Source of the DNA: an uncultured Lachnospiraceae bacterium
Lineage (GTDB): Bacteria; Bacillota_A; Clostridia; Lachnospirales; Lachnospiraceae
Direction of reading: 5' to 3'
Length of the DNA stretch: 6,747 nucleotides
NCBI GenBank assembly: GCA_905200565.1
Contig: CAJKKX010000132.1
Coordinates: 1 to 6,747, forward strand
Part shown: piece by piece, positions 1 to 5,342 of the stretch
Layout: each line of letters opens with the position of its first letter
How positions within the stretch are numbered: the first letter of the stretch is position 1
Program-made: the position numbers and the translations under genes
Notes under the pieces: model-generated
Told to the model about the DNA's origin: nothing
Databases searched by the model: none
The model's input: only the letters and a program-made list of their open reading frames with translations

Positions 1-71
1 AGGTGAAAGAAAAGCTGCTGGCGCTGCCCTATATTCAGCAGGAACTGGCGGAATGGGAGAAGCAGGCATGA
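1..71 (+). CDS. 3' end of a probable UDP-GlcNAc 4,6-dehydratase/5-epimerase (CapE-like), partial
   Basis: The frame read from base 3 gives about 22 residues, ending LPYIQQELAEWEKQA and a TGA at 69-71. The start lies outside the window. The tail alone has no catalytic motif, so identity rests on context: it overlaps capF by the four bases ATGA, and capE normally sits directly before capF and capG. CapE (also called WbjB or FnlA) converts UDP-GlcNAc into the 4-keto-6-deoxy-L-arabino sugar nucleotide that CapF reduces. The helical, charged tail fits the end of such an SDR enzyme but is not diagnostic. Base composition is GC-rich, like the first part of capF. Another polysaccharide gene is possible. 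Confidence 0.55.
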   Translation, partial: VKEKLLALPYIQQELAEWEKQA

Positions 72-1255
72 AGATCCTCATCACCGGGGCCCACGGCTTT
101 GTGGGCCGGAACCTGACGGAGACCCTGAAAGCGGTACGGGACGGCAAGGACCGGACCCGGGGCCTTCCCACGGAGCTGGAGCTGCTGCTGTACACCCGCC
201 AGTCTCCCGAGGGGGCGCTGGAGGCATACTGTGCCGAAGCGGATTTCGTCTTTCACCTGGCGGGGGTGAACCGGCCGGAGACGGAGGAGGAGTTCCTCAC
301 CGGAAACCGGGACCTGACGGCCCGGCTCCTCTCCGCGCTGGAGAAAGCGGGCAATCCCTGCCCGGTGCTGCTGACCTCCTCCATCCAGGCCCTGCGGGAC
401 AATCCTTACGGCCGCAGCAAGCTGGCGGGGGAGGATCTGGTGCGCTCCTACGGGGCGCGCACCGGGGCCAAGACGTTGATCTACCGCCTGCCCAACTTAT
501 TTGGCAAGTGGTGTCGTCCCAACTACAACAGCGTGGTGGCCACCTTCTGCCATAACATCGCCCGGGATCTTCCCATTACGGTGAGCGATCCGGCGGTGAG
601 CTTGACCCTCTGCTATATCGACGATGTGGTGGACGAGTTCCTCCGGGCCCTGAAAGGGGAGGAGACGGTGGGGGAGGACGGCCTTTGCGCCGTGCCGGTG
701 ACCCATACCGCCACCCTGGGGGAGATCGTGGATTTACTGGAAAGTTTTAAGCGCCAGCCGGAAACGCTGGCGATGCCGGAGATTCCGGCTGGCTCCTTTG
801 CAAAAAAATTGTATTCTACTTATCTTTCTTATCTTCCAAAGGAGGCGGTTCGCTTTCCGCTTTGCATGAATGTGGATGAGAGAGGCAGCTTTACGGAGCT
901 TTTAAAGACCGGGGGAAGCGGGCAGTTTTCGGTTAATATTTCCAAACCGGGAATTACAAAGGGAGAACACTGGCACAACAGCAAGTGGGAATTTTTTATC
1001 GTGGTGTCGGGACATGGGCTCATTCAGGAGCGAAAAATTGGCCTGGATGAGAACGGACAGCCATATCCCGTGATGGAATTTGAAGTGTCGGGGGATAAGA
1101 TCGAGGCGGTTCATATGCTGCCGGGCTATACACATAACATCATCAATCTGTCTGATACGGAAAATCTGGTTACGGTGATGTGGGCAAATGAAACGTTTGA
1201 TCCGGGGCGTCCGGACACATTTTTTGAAAAGGTGGAATGTAAGCATGGAGAATAA
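68..1255 (+). CDS. capF: Bifunctional SDR reductase/cupin enzyme of UDP-L-FucNAc synthesis (CapF/WbjC/FnlB type)
   Basis: The protein is 395 residues. In the family, the N-terminal SDR domain reduces the 4-keto sugar nucleotide made by CapE using NADPH, giving the UDP-6-deoxy-L-talosamine-type intermediate. The C-terminal cupin acts on the keto sugar before reduction. Visible here: a Rossmann motif GAHGFVG at residues 7-13, TSS at 103-105, the catalytic pair Y114xxxK118 (PYGRSK), and a cupin from about residue 262 with metal-ligand candidates H301, H303, E308 and H356 (GEHWHNSKWE and GYTHN). Staphylococcal CapF is about 369 residues, so this is slightly long. I chose ATG 68, not the in-frame ATG at 53, because it aligns with the family N-terminus MKILITGA, overlaps the upstream stop as ATGA, and has GGGAGA seven bases upstream. 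The 3' end overlaps capG by 11 bases. G+C content falls sharply near base 730-800, between the two domains, suggesting a mosaic gene. Confidence 0.9.
   Translation: MKILITGAHGFVGRNLTETLKAVRDGKDRTRGLPTELELLLYTRQSPEGALEAYCAEADFVFHLAGVNRPETEEEFLTGNRDLTARLLSALEKAGNPCPVLLTSSIQALRDNPYGRSKLAGEDLVRSYGARTGAKTLIYRLPNLFGKWCRPNYNSVVATFCHNIARDLPITVSDPAVSLTLCYIDDVVDEFLRALKGEETVGEDGLCAVPVTHTATLGEIVDLLESFKRQPETLAMPEIPAGSFAKKLYSTYLSYLPKEAVRFPLCMNVDERGSFTELLKTGGSGQFSVNISKPGITKGEHWHNSKWEFFIVVSGHGLIQERKIGLDENGQPYPVMEFEVSGDKIEAVHMLPGYTHNIINLSDTENLVTVMWANETFDPGRPDTFFEKVECKHGE
752..789. repeat. Two adjacent inverted repeats inside capF
   Basis: CGCCAGC at 752-758 pairs with GCTGGCG at 766-772 (7-base loop). Immediately after, GCCGGA at 775-780 pairs with TCCGGC at 784-789 (3-base loop). 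Both are perfect. They lie in the coding sequence just where GC-rich sequence gives way to AT-richer sequence. There is no T-run after them, so they are not an intrinsic terminator. They could mark a recombination junction or be chance in GC-rich codons. Confidence 0.5.
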
Positions 1256-2414
1256 GGTTTCCTTTAAAAAGAATGGAAAATTAAAGCTGCTGATCGTGGT
1301 AGGGACGAGGCCGGAAATCATCCGTCTGGCGGCAGTGATTAAAAAGTGCCGGAAATATTTTGACACCATTCTGGCACATACCGGGCAGAATTATGATTAT
1401 AACCTGAATGGCGTGTTTTTTCATGATCTGGAGATGGACGACCCGGAGGTCTATCTGGACGCGGTGGGCAAAGATCTGGGAGAGACGATGGGAAATATCA
1501 TTGCAAGGTCTTATGAACTGATGGCAGAGATAAAGCCGGACGCCGTTCTGGTGCTTGGCGATACGAATAGCTGCCTGTCCGTGATCGGGGCAAAGCGGCT
1601 TCACATACCGATTTTTCACATGGAGGCGGGAAACCGCTGTAAGGATGAGTGTCTGCCGGAGGAGACAAACCGGAGGATCGTGGATATTATTTCGGATGTC
1701 AATATGGCCTATTCCGAACATGCGCGCCGGTATCTGGCGGACTGCGGCCTGCCGAAAGAGCGAACCTTTGTGACAGGTTCCCCGATGGCGGAAGTGCTGC
1801 ATGAGAATCTGGAGAAAATAAAGGCGTCGAAGGTGCATGAGAGACTTGGGCTTAAGAAGGGAAAGTATCTTCTTTTATCCGCGCACCGGGAGGAGAATAT
1901 CGACACGGAGAAAAATTTTCAGTCATTGTTTACCGCTGTCAACCGGATGGCAGAGAAATATGACATGCCCATTCTGTATTCCTGTCATCCCCGTTCCCGC
2001 AAAAAGCTGGAGGAGTCCGGGTTTGTGCTGGATGAGCGCGTGATTCGCCAGGAGCCGCTGGGCTTTCATGATTATAACTGTTTGCAGATGAATGCGTTTG
2101 CCGTAGTGTCTGATTCGGGGACGCTGCCGGAGGAGTCCAGCTTTTTTACTTCCGTGGGGCATCCGTTTCCGGCTGTGTGCATCCGCACTTCTACGGAGCG
2201 GCCTGAGGCTTTGGATAAGGCGTGTTTTGTTTTGGCAGGAATCGATGGGGACAGTCTTTTGCAGGCGGTGGAAACGGCGGTAGAGATGAACCGGAATGGG
2301 GAATTTGGGATTCCCGTGCCGGATTATGTGGAAGAGAATGTATCTACAAAGGTTGTGAAAATTATACAGAGTTATACGGGTGTGGTGAACAAGATGGTGT
2401 GGAAGAAGTTTTAG
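1245..2414 (+). CDS. capG: Non-hydrolysing UDP-N-acetylglucosamine 2-epimerase family enzyme (CapG/WbjD/FnlC type)
   Basis: The protein is 389 residues, normal for the family. In this pathway CapG inverts C2 of the CapF product to give UDP-L-FucNAc, a donor for capsule or O-antigen glycosyltransferases. It is a cytoplasmic GT-B-fold enzyme. Visible motifs in order: VGTRPEIIRL near the N-terminus, HTGQNYD, VLGDTNS, HMEAGNRCKDECLPEETNRR, VTGSPMAEVL, SAHREENID, HPRSRKKL, SDSGTLPEESSFF and RTSTERPEA. The His-Arg-Glu-Glu and Asp-Ser-Gly segments are the usual nucleotide-sugar binding and catalytic regions. A longer in-frame ATG at 1188 exists, but ATG 1245 is preferred: AAGGTGG ends nine bases upstream, and it overlaps the capF stop by 11 bases, indicating coupling. 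The WecB-type GlcNAc/ManNAc epimerase is a relative, but the adjacent capF and the CKDECLPEETNRR segment favour CapG. No glycosyltransferase follows. Confidence 0.9.
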   Translation: MENKVSFKKNGKLKLLIVVGTRPEIIRLAAVIKKCRKYFDTILAHTGQNYDYNLNGVFFHDLEMDDPEVYLDAVGKDLGETMGNIIARSYELMAEIKPDAVLVLGDTNSCLSVIGAKRLHIPIFHMEAGNRCKDECLPEETNRRIVDIISDVNMAYSEHARRYLADCGLPKERTFVTGSPMAEVLHENLEKIKASKVHERLGLKKGKYLLLSAHREENIDTEKNFQSLFTAVNRMAEKYDMPILYSCHPRSRKKLEESGFVLDERVIRQEPLGFHDYNCLQMNAFAVVSDSGTLPEESSFFTSVGHPFPAVCIRTSTERPEALDKACFVLAGIDGDSLLQAVETAVEMNRNGEFGIPVPDYVEENVSTKVVKIIQSYTGVVNKMVWKKF

Positions 2415-2450
2415 GGCAAGTTTTAAAGAGCAGTTTTCTTAGAATATGGA

Positions 2451-2479
2451 TTTACAAACGAAACGTGATGTGCTATAAT
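2451..2479 (+). promoter_or_regulatory. Sigma-A-type promoter for the Rpn-family gene
   Basis: The -35 box TTTACA (2451-2456, one mismatch to TTGACA) and the -10 box TATAAT (2474-2479, perfect) are separated by exactly 17 bases. TGC directly before the -10 makes it an extended -10. Transcription should start near 2486, giving a leader of about 32 bases. The promoter begins 37 bases after the capG stop, so the nuclease gene is probably transcribed separately from the polysaccharide genes. No convincing terminator was seen between capG and this promoter. Confidence 0.8.
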
Positions 2480-2491
2480 AATTATGTGGAA

Positions 2492-2513
2492 TTCCTCTGC
2501 AAAAGTGGAGGAA
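2492..2513 (+). promoter_or_regulatory. Leader hairpin covering the Shine-Dalgarno of the Rpn-family gene
   Basis: TTCCTC (2492-2497) is the exact reverse complement of GAGGAA (2508-2513), with two further wobble pairs extending towards a 6-base loop. The right arm contains most of the ribosome binding site GGAGG (2507-2511), six bases before ATG 2518. The fold would occupy most of the predicted 32-base leader and could limit translation. The pairing is directly visible; the regulatory effect is inference. Confidence 0.5.
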
Positions 2514-2517
2514 AATT

Positions 2518-3369
2518 ATGCAACGTAAGAAAAAGCTGGAAGAGCTTACCTTAAAAGACAATTTCATGTTTGGGGCAGTGATGAGCGACGAAAAGAACTG
2601 CCGGGATTTTTTGGAAATGACTCTGGGCTTTCCGATTGAGAAGGTGGCAGTAAGCCGGGAAAAGAGCATGGTATACCATCCGGAATACAGAGGCGTCAGA
2701 CTCGATATTTATGCGCGGGATGCGAACCATACGCGTTATAACGTCGAGATGCAGGCTGTCAGAAAATCAGCGCTTGGGAGAAGAGCGAGGTATTATCATG
2801 GGCAGATCGACATGGAAACTTTGCGGAGCGGGATGGCATATGCAGAGATTCCGGATACTTATGTGATTTTCATCTGCGATTTTGATCCTTTTGGGCAGGA
2901 AAAATACTGTTATACGTTTAAAACTTGCTGTCTGGAATGCCAGGGACTTGATATGCAGGATGGAAGTAGAAGTATTTTCTTGAGCACCTGCGGAAAAAAT
3001 GAAAATGAAGTTTCGAAAAAGCTGGTGAACTTTCTTCGATTTTTAAAGGCGGACATAGAAGAATGCAAGGAAGATTTTGGAGATGAATTTGTAAGGCAGC
3101 TTCAGAAATCCGTCCGGAATATTAAGGAAAGTCGGGAAATGGAGGAAAAGTTTATGATCTTTGAGGAAATGCTGCAAGATGAACGGGCAGAGGGAAAAGC
3201 AGAGGGAAAAGCAGAAGATATTCTGGAACTGCTGGAAGAGCTGGGCGCAGTGCCGGACGATCTGCGGGTGCGTATCATGAGTGAACGCGACCTGGCAGTT
3301 TTGAAAGGATGGCATAAGAAGGCTGCAAGAGCTGATTCCATTCAGCAATTTTTAAGAAGCATGGAATAG
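2518..3369 (+). CDS. Rpn family recombination-promoting nuclease / putative transposase (PD-(D/E)XK)
   Basis: The protein is 283 residues. Rpn (YhgA-like) proteins are DNA endonucleases of the PD-(D/E)XK superfamily. E. coli members raise RecA-independent recombination, and some act in phage defence. Visible here: the N-terminal family signature LKDNFMFGAVM (residues 12-22), active-site candidates D63 (RLDIYARD) with E77 and Q79 (YNVEMQ), then YYHGQIDMETLRSG (92-105), FICDFDPFGQ (118-127) and YTF (132-134). A charged helical linker follows (about 180-222), then the AEGKAEGKAE repeat from residue 224 and a C-terminal helical tail. The start has GGAGG six bases upstream. The gene has its own promoter and no partner in its operon. 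C131, C137, C138 and C141 form an unusual cysteine cluster. An internal start may give a second product. No truncation or frameshift is seen. The true target is unknown. Confidence 0.88.
   Translation: MQRKKKLEELTLKDNFMFGAVMSDEKNCRDFLEMTLGFPIEKVAVSREKSMVYHPEYRGVRLDIYARDANHTRYNVEMQAVRKSALGRRARYYHGQIDMETLRSGMAYAEIPDTYVIFICDFDPFGQEKYCYTFKTCCLECQGLDMQDGSRSIFLSTCGKNENEVSKKLVNFLRFLKADIEECKEDFGDEFVRQLQKSVRNIKESREMEEKFMIFEEMLQDERAEGKAEGKAEDILELLEELGAVPDDLRVRIMSERDLAVLKGWHKKAARADSIQQFLRSME
3141..3145 (+). promoter_or_regulatory. Internal Shine-Dalgarno within the Rpn-family gene
   Basis: GGAGG lies eight bases before the in-frame ATG at 3154, an ideal spacing and at least as strong as the site used for the full-length gene. 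Unlike that site, it is not covered by an obvious hairpin. Gly-Glu-rich helical segments produce such motifs by chance, so function is not proven. Confidence 0.4.
3154..3369 (+). CDS. Possible internal-start C-terminal protein of the Rpn gene (RpnS-like)
   Basis: Translation from ATG 3154, in frame with the nuclease, would give a 71-residue protein equal to residues 213-283 of the full-length product. It lacks the catalytic D63, E77 and Q79. It begins MIFEEMLQDER, includes the AEGK repeat, and ends in a helical region (EDILELLEELGAVPDDL, then a tail ending FLRSME). Published work on enteric Rpn genes describes short C-terminal proteins from internal starts that bind and inhibit the full-length nuclease, a toxin-antitoxin pair within one gene. 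The position, in-frame start and strong Shine-Dalgarno fit that model. An alternative internal ATG lies at 3139. No convincing internal promoter was found, so it may depend on internal initiation from the long mRNA. Expression and function are inference. Confidence 0.35.
   Translation: MIFEEMLQDERAEGKAEGKAEDILELLEELGAVPDDLRVRIMSERDLAVLKGWHKKAARADSIQQFLRSME
3187..3217 (+). repeat. In-frame 12-bp tandem repeat (AEGK) in the Rpn gene
   Basis: GCAGAGGGAAAA occurs at 3187-3198 and again at 3199-3210, followed by the partial copy GCAGAAG. Each unit encodes Ala-Glu-Gly-Lys, so slippage would change length by four residues without breaking the frame. Comparable repeats are common in this protein family, joining the nuclease domain to the C-terminal helices. 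The repeat lies downstream of both candidate starts, so both products would carry it. Confidence 0.8.
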
Positions 3370-3404
3370 GAAAAATCTTAATCATCAACAAACCATATCT
3401 AACC

Positions 3405-3435
3405 GCGGATGCCGTGGTATGAAAACGGCATCTGC
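3405..3435. other. Long imperfect hairpin between the Rpn and pseudouridine synthase genes
   Basis: GCGGATGCCGT (3405-3415) pairs with ACGGCATCTGC (3425-3435). This is an 11-base-pair stem with one G-T wobble and a 9-base loop. No T-run follows on either strand, so it is not a standard intrinsic terminator. It sits 35 bases after the Rpn gene and about 60 bases before the next start. It could be a 3' stabilising structure, a leader element of the next gene, or a remnant of a palindromic repeat. The rest of the 3370-3493 gap holds only the next ribosome binding site and a weak GGCC/GGCC pairing (3453-3466). No clear promoter was seen. Confidence 0.6.
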
Positions 3436-3476
3436 AAGCGACTACATATCCGGCCGTTTCAGGCCAGAATCAGTTT

Positions 3477-3489
3477 GGAGGCAGAGGAG
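3477..3489 (+). promoter_or_regulatory. Ribosome binding site fixing the pseudouridine synthase start
   Basis: GGAG (3477-3480) and AGAGGAG (3483-3489) lie just before the doublet ATGATG at 3494-3499. Spacing is seven bases to the second ATG and four to the first. This argues against the upstream in-frame ATG at 3419, which sits in a hairpin loop without a Shine-Dalgarno. Confidence 0.7.
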
Positions 3490-3496
3490 TTCCATG

Positions 3497-4165
3497 ATGG
3501 AGATTGATATTTTATATGAAGATCATCAACTGATGGTTTGCAGAAAACCGGCAGGTGTTCCGGTACAGAGTGCAAAAATTGGAGCAAAGGACATGGTAAG
3601 CGTTCTGAGAAATTATCGAAAGGAAAAGGAAAACAACCCCTACATTGCCCTGGTGCACCGTCTCGATCAGCCGGTACAGGGTGTGATCGTGTTTGCAAAG
3701 ACGAAGGAAGCGGCCGCACATTTAAGCCGCCAGATGACAGATGGGAGAATGAAGAAGCAGTATCTCGCCGTAGTTTGTGGAAAACCTGAACAAAAAGAGG
3801 CGCGCCTTGTGGATTATCTTCTGAAAGACGGGAGGACAAATACTTCATCCATCGTAAGGGAAGGGACAAAAGGCGCAAAAAGAGCGGAGCTTGTGTATCG
3901 TGTTCGAAAAGAAGCGTCGGAATATACCCTTGTAGAGATTGATCTTCTGACCGGACGCCATCATCAGATTCGCGTTCAGATGGCAGGCGCCGGGATGCCG
4001 GTTGCGGGGGACAGAAAGTATAACTCCGGCGGGGGAGCAAAAGCGGCGGAAACGGTGGCTTTGGCGGCGTTCCGGCTTGCATTTGCGCATCCCGTCACAT
4101 CGAAAAACATGTGTTTTGAAGCAGAGCCTGAGGGAGCACTTTTTGATCTGTTTTCGAATGTATAA
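3497..4165 (+). CDS. RluA/RluD-family RNA pseudouridine synthase, single-domain
   Basis: The protein is 222 residues from ATG 3497 (223 from ATG 3494). The family isomerises uridine to pseudouridine in rRNA or tRNA. Visible motifs: the opening strand ILYEDHQLMVCRKPAGVPVQ (5-24), the catalytic block HRLD (54-57, Asp57 the nucleophile), KQYLA (87-91), TGRHHQIRVQ (152-161) and GDRKYN (171-176), the last two being usual RluA-fold motifs. There is no N-terminal S4 domain, so it resembles the short RluA or TruC type, not RluD; the RNA target cannot be told. The residues after HRLD are QPVQG where many relatives have a TSG-type triplet. A 5' extension to ATG 3419 would add 26 basic residues with no family match and is not favoured. 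The following gene starts 61 bases after the stop and may be co-transcribed. Confidence 0.88.
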   Translation: MEIDILYEDHQLMVCRKPAGVPVQSAKIGAKDMVSVLRNYRKEKENNPYIALVHRLDQPVQGVIVFAKTKEAAAHLSRQMTDGRMKKQYLAVVCGKPEQKEARLVDYLLKDGRTNTSSIVREGTKGAKRAELVYRVRKEASEYTLVEIDLLTGRHHQIRVQMAGAGMPVAGDRKYNSGGGAKAAETVALAAFRLAFAHPVTSKNMCFEAEPEGALFDLFSNV

Positions 4166-4226
4166 GACGATGTCCTTTGTACATACTAACTCCAGGAATT
4201 TTCATCAAAAGAACGGGGAAATCGGT

Positions 4227-5276
4227 ATGACAGAAAAGACAAAAAAGATTTTGGGAATTACGGGAATTACCCTGGCAGTTTATCTGGGGATGAAATATCT
4301 TCTGCCAGCGGTAGCTCCTTTTTTTGTGGCGTTTCTTCTGGCGAGATGGATTTATCCTCTGGCGAGCCGGTTGGAAAAGAAGCTTCCGGTGAATAAAGGG
4401 ATGATTACGCTGGTGATTCTTCTGGTCGGAACCGGGGCGGTGGCATTTACTGGATGGTTTCTGGGAGTGAAGCTTTGCGAACAGATTCGCAGCGTGGTAC
4501 ATCATCTGGAGTATTACAAAGAGCAGGTAAATCATATGGCGCAATGCTGCTGCGATGTGGCGGAGAGTACCTTTGGCGTGGACGGAAGGCAGATGATGCA
4601 GTTTTTGGAACAAAATATGAACCGGGCGCAGCGGCAGATCCAGGAGTATGCGGTACCGGGGCTCGTACAGCATTCCGTGGAATATGCAATGGGACTTCTG
4701 AAGATTCTGGGCGTTTTTTTTCTGGTTTTTATAGCGGTTCTTTTGATTATGAAAGATTATGACGCGATTCGTGAAAAATTGCAGAGATGTAGGGGATACC
4801 AGAGAATGGTAAATATTTTTGACCGCCTGTGGAGACTTGGAGGGGCGTATCTGAAAGCGCAGGGGCTGATTATGCTTGTCATCATGGCGATCTGTGTGCT
4901 GGGGCTTTGGATGATTGGAAATCCGTATGCGCTTCTTGTAGGGATTCTCATCGGGCTCTTAGATGTGCTTCCCTTTATCGGCACGGGGACAGTTTTTATC
5001 CCGTGGGCGCTGATCTGCGTAATAAGAGGGGATTTTTTTTACGCGGCGGCATATTTTACGGTTTTTGTGGTGACGAACATAACGAGGGAGTATCTGGAAC
5101 CAAAGCTTTTGGGCGATAAAATGGGGGTTTATCCTATCATCATTGCCCTGGTGGTCTATGCGGGACTGTATATTTTCGGCGTGTCGGGCGTGATTCTCGG
5201 GCCTTTGAGCCTGCTTGTCATTCTGGAATGTATCAGGGAAATCTGGGGGACTGAAAAAGCGGATGGAGCCTCATAA
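4227..5276 (+). CDS. AI-2E family transporter / YtvI-like polytopic membrane protein
   Basis: The protein is 349 residues and belongs to the AI-2E (former UPF0118, PerM) superfamily of inner-membrane proteins. Members include the TqsA exporter and the Bacillus sporulation protein YtvI (about 370 residues). Hydrophobic segments by eye: about 9-23, 28-42, 60-82, 157-175, 211-231, 234-262, 268-285 and 302-335, with a soluble amphipathic stretch at about 84-150. The family core is GNPYALLVGILIG followed by LLDVLPFIGTGTVFIPW (231-260), then a Tyr-Leu-Glu-Pro motif (289-292) and a terminal GVSGVILGP block (318-326). ATG 4227 is chosen because GGGGA lies seven bases upstream and the hydrophobic N-terminus follows at once. 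Longer in-frame starts run antisense-like through the preceding gene in another frame. The substrate is unknown; YtvI-like is favoured by length and a clostridial host. A Cys triplet occurs at 107-109. Confidence 0.82.
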   Translation: MTEKTKKILGITGITLAVYLGMKYLLPAVAPFFVAFLLARWIYPLASRLEKKLPVNKGMITLVILLVGTGAVAFTGWFLGVKLCEQIRSVVHHLEYYKEQVNHMAQCCCDVAESTFGVDGRQMMQFLEQNMNRAQRQIQEYAVPGLVQHSVEYAMGLLKILGVFFLVFIAVLLIMKDYDAIREKLQRCRGYQRMVNIFDRLWRLGGAYLKAQGLIMLVIMAICVLGLWMIGNPYALLVGILIGLLDVLPFIGTGTVFIPWALICVIRGDFFYAAAYFTVFVVTNITREYLEPKLLGDKMGVYPIIIALVVYAGLYIFGVSGVILGPLSLLVILECIREIWGTEKADGAS

Positions 5277-5281
5277 ACTGC

Positions 5282-5310
5282 TAGACAATTTTTGGAAAAT
5301 GAAGTAAAAT
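5282..5310 (+). promoter_or_regulatory. Sigma-A-type promoter of the ATP synthase operon
   Basis: TAGACA (5282-5287) and TAAAAT (5305-5310) each match consensus at five of six positions and are spaced by exactly 17 bases. Transcription should start near 5317, giving a leader of about 26 bases that contains AAAGGAGG (5329-5336), six bases before the atpZ ATG. It lies directly after the YtvI-like gene, with no terminator evident between them. Confidence 0.75.
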
Positions 5311-5342
5311 AGGGCTGAGGTTTTTGTGAAAGGAGGCGGCAT

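Noticed and set aside
53..67. Upstream in-frame start for capF (MGEAG extension)
   Set aside because: It has no Shine-Dalgarno at proper distance and lies inside the upstream gene; ATG 68 gives the typical family start and an ATGA overlap.
1281..1838. 185-codon open frame on the - strand opposite capG
   Set aside because: It is fully antisense to capG, whose motifs are unambiguous; there is no coding-like sequence.
2415..2450. Possible terminator after capG
   Set aside because: The AAAGA/TTCTT pairing is short and mismatched, with no GC stem, so it cannot be supported.
3419..3496. 26-residue N-terminal extension of the pseudouridine synthase from ATG 3419
   Set aside because: That ATG sits in a hairpin loop without a Shine-Dalgarno, while ATG 3494/3497 has strong ones and fits the family N-terminus.
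3459..4082. 207-codon open frame on the - strand opposite the pseudouridine synthase
   Set aside because: It lies fully antisense to a gene with clear family motifs. The translation is Pro/Ser/Leu-rich with no recognisable domain, as expected for a shadow frame.
4141..4166. Possible promoter for the YtvI-like gene (TATAAG at 4161-4166)
   Set aside because: The -10-like box has no acceptable -35 at 16-18 bases and overlaps the previous stop; read-through from the previous gene is as likely.
4095..4673. 192-codon open frame on the - strand opposite the YtvI-like gene
   Set aside because: It is antisense to a gene with clear family motifs; its composition is His/Gln/Arg-rich and typical of a shadow, with no domain recognised.
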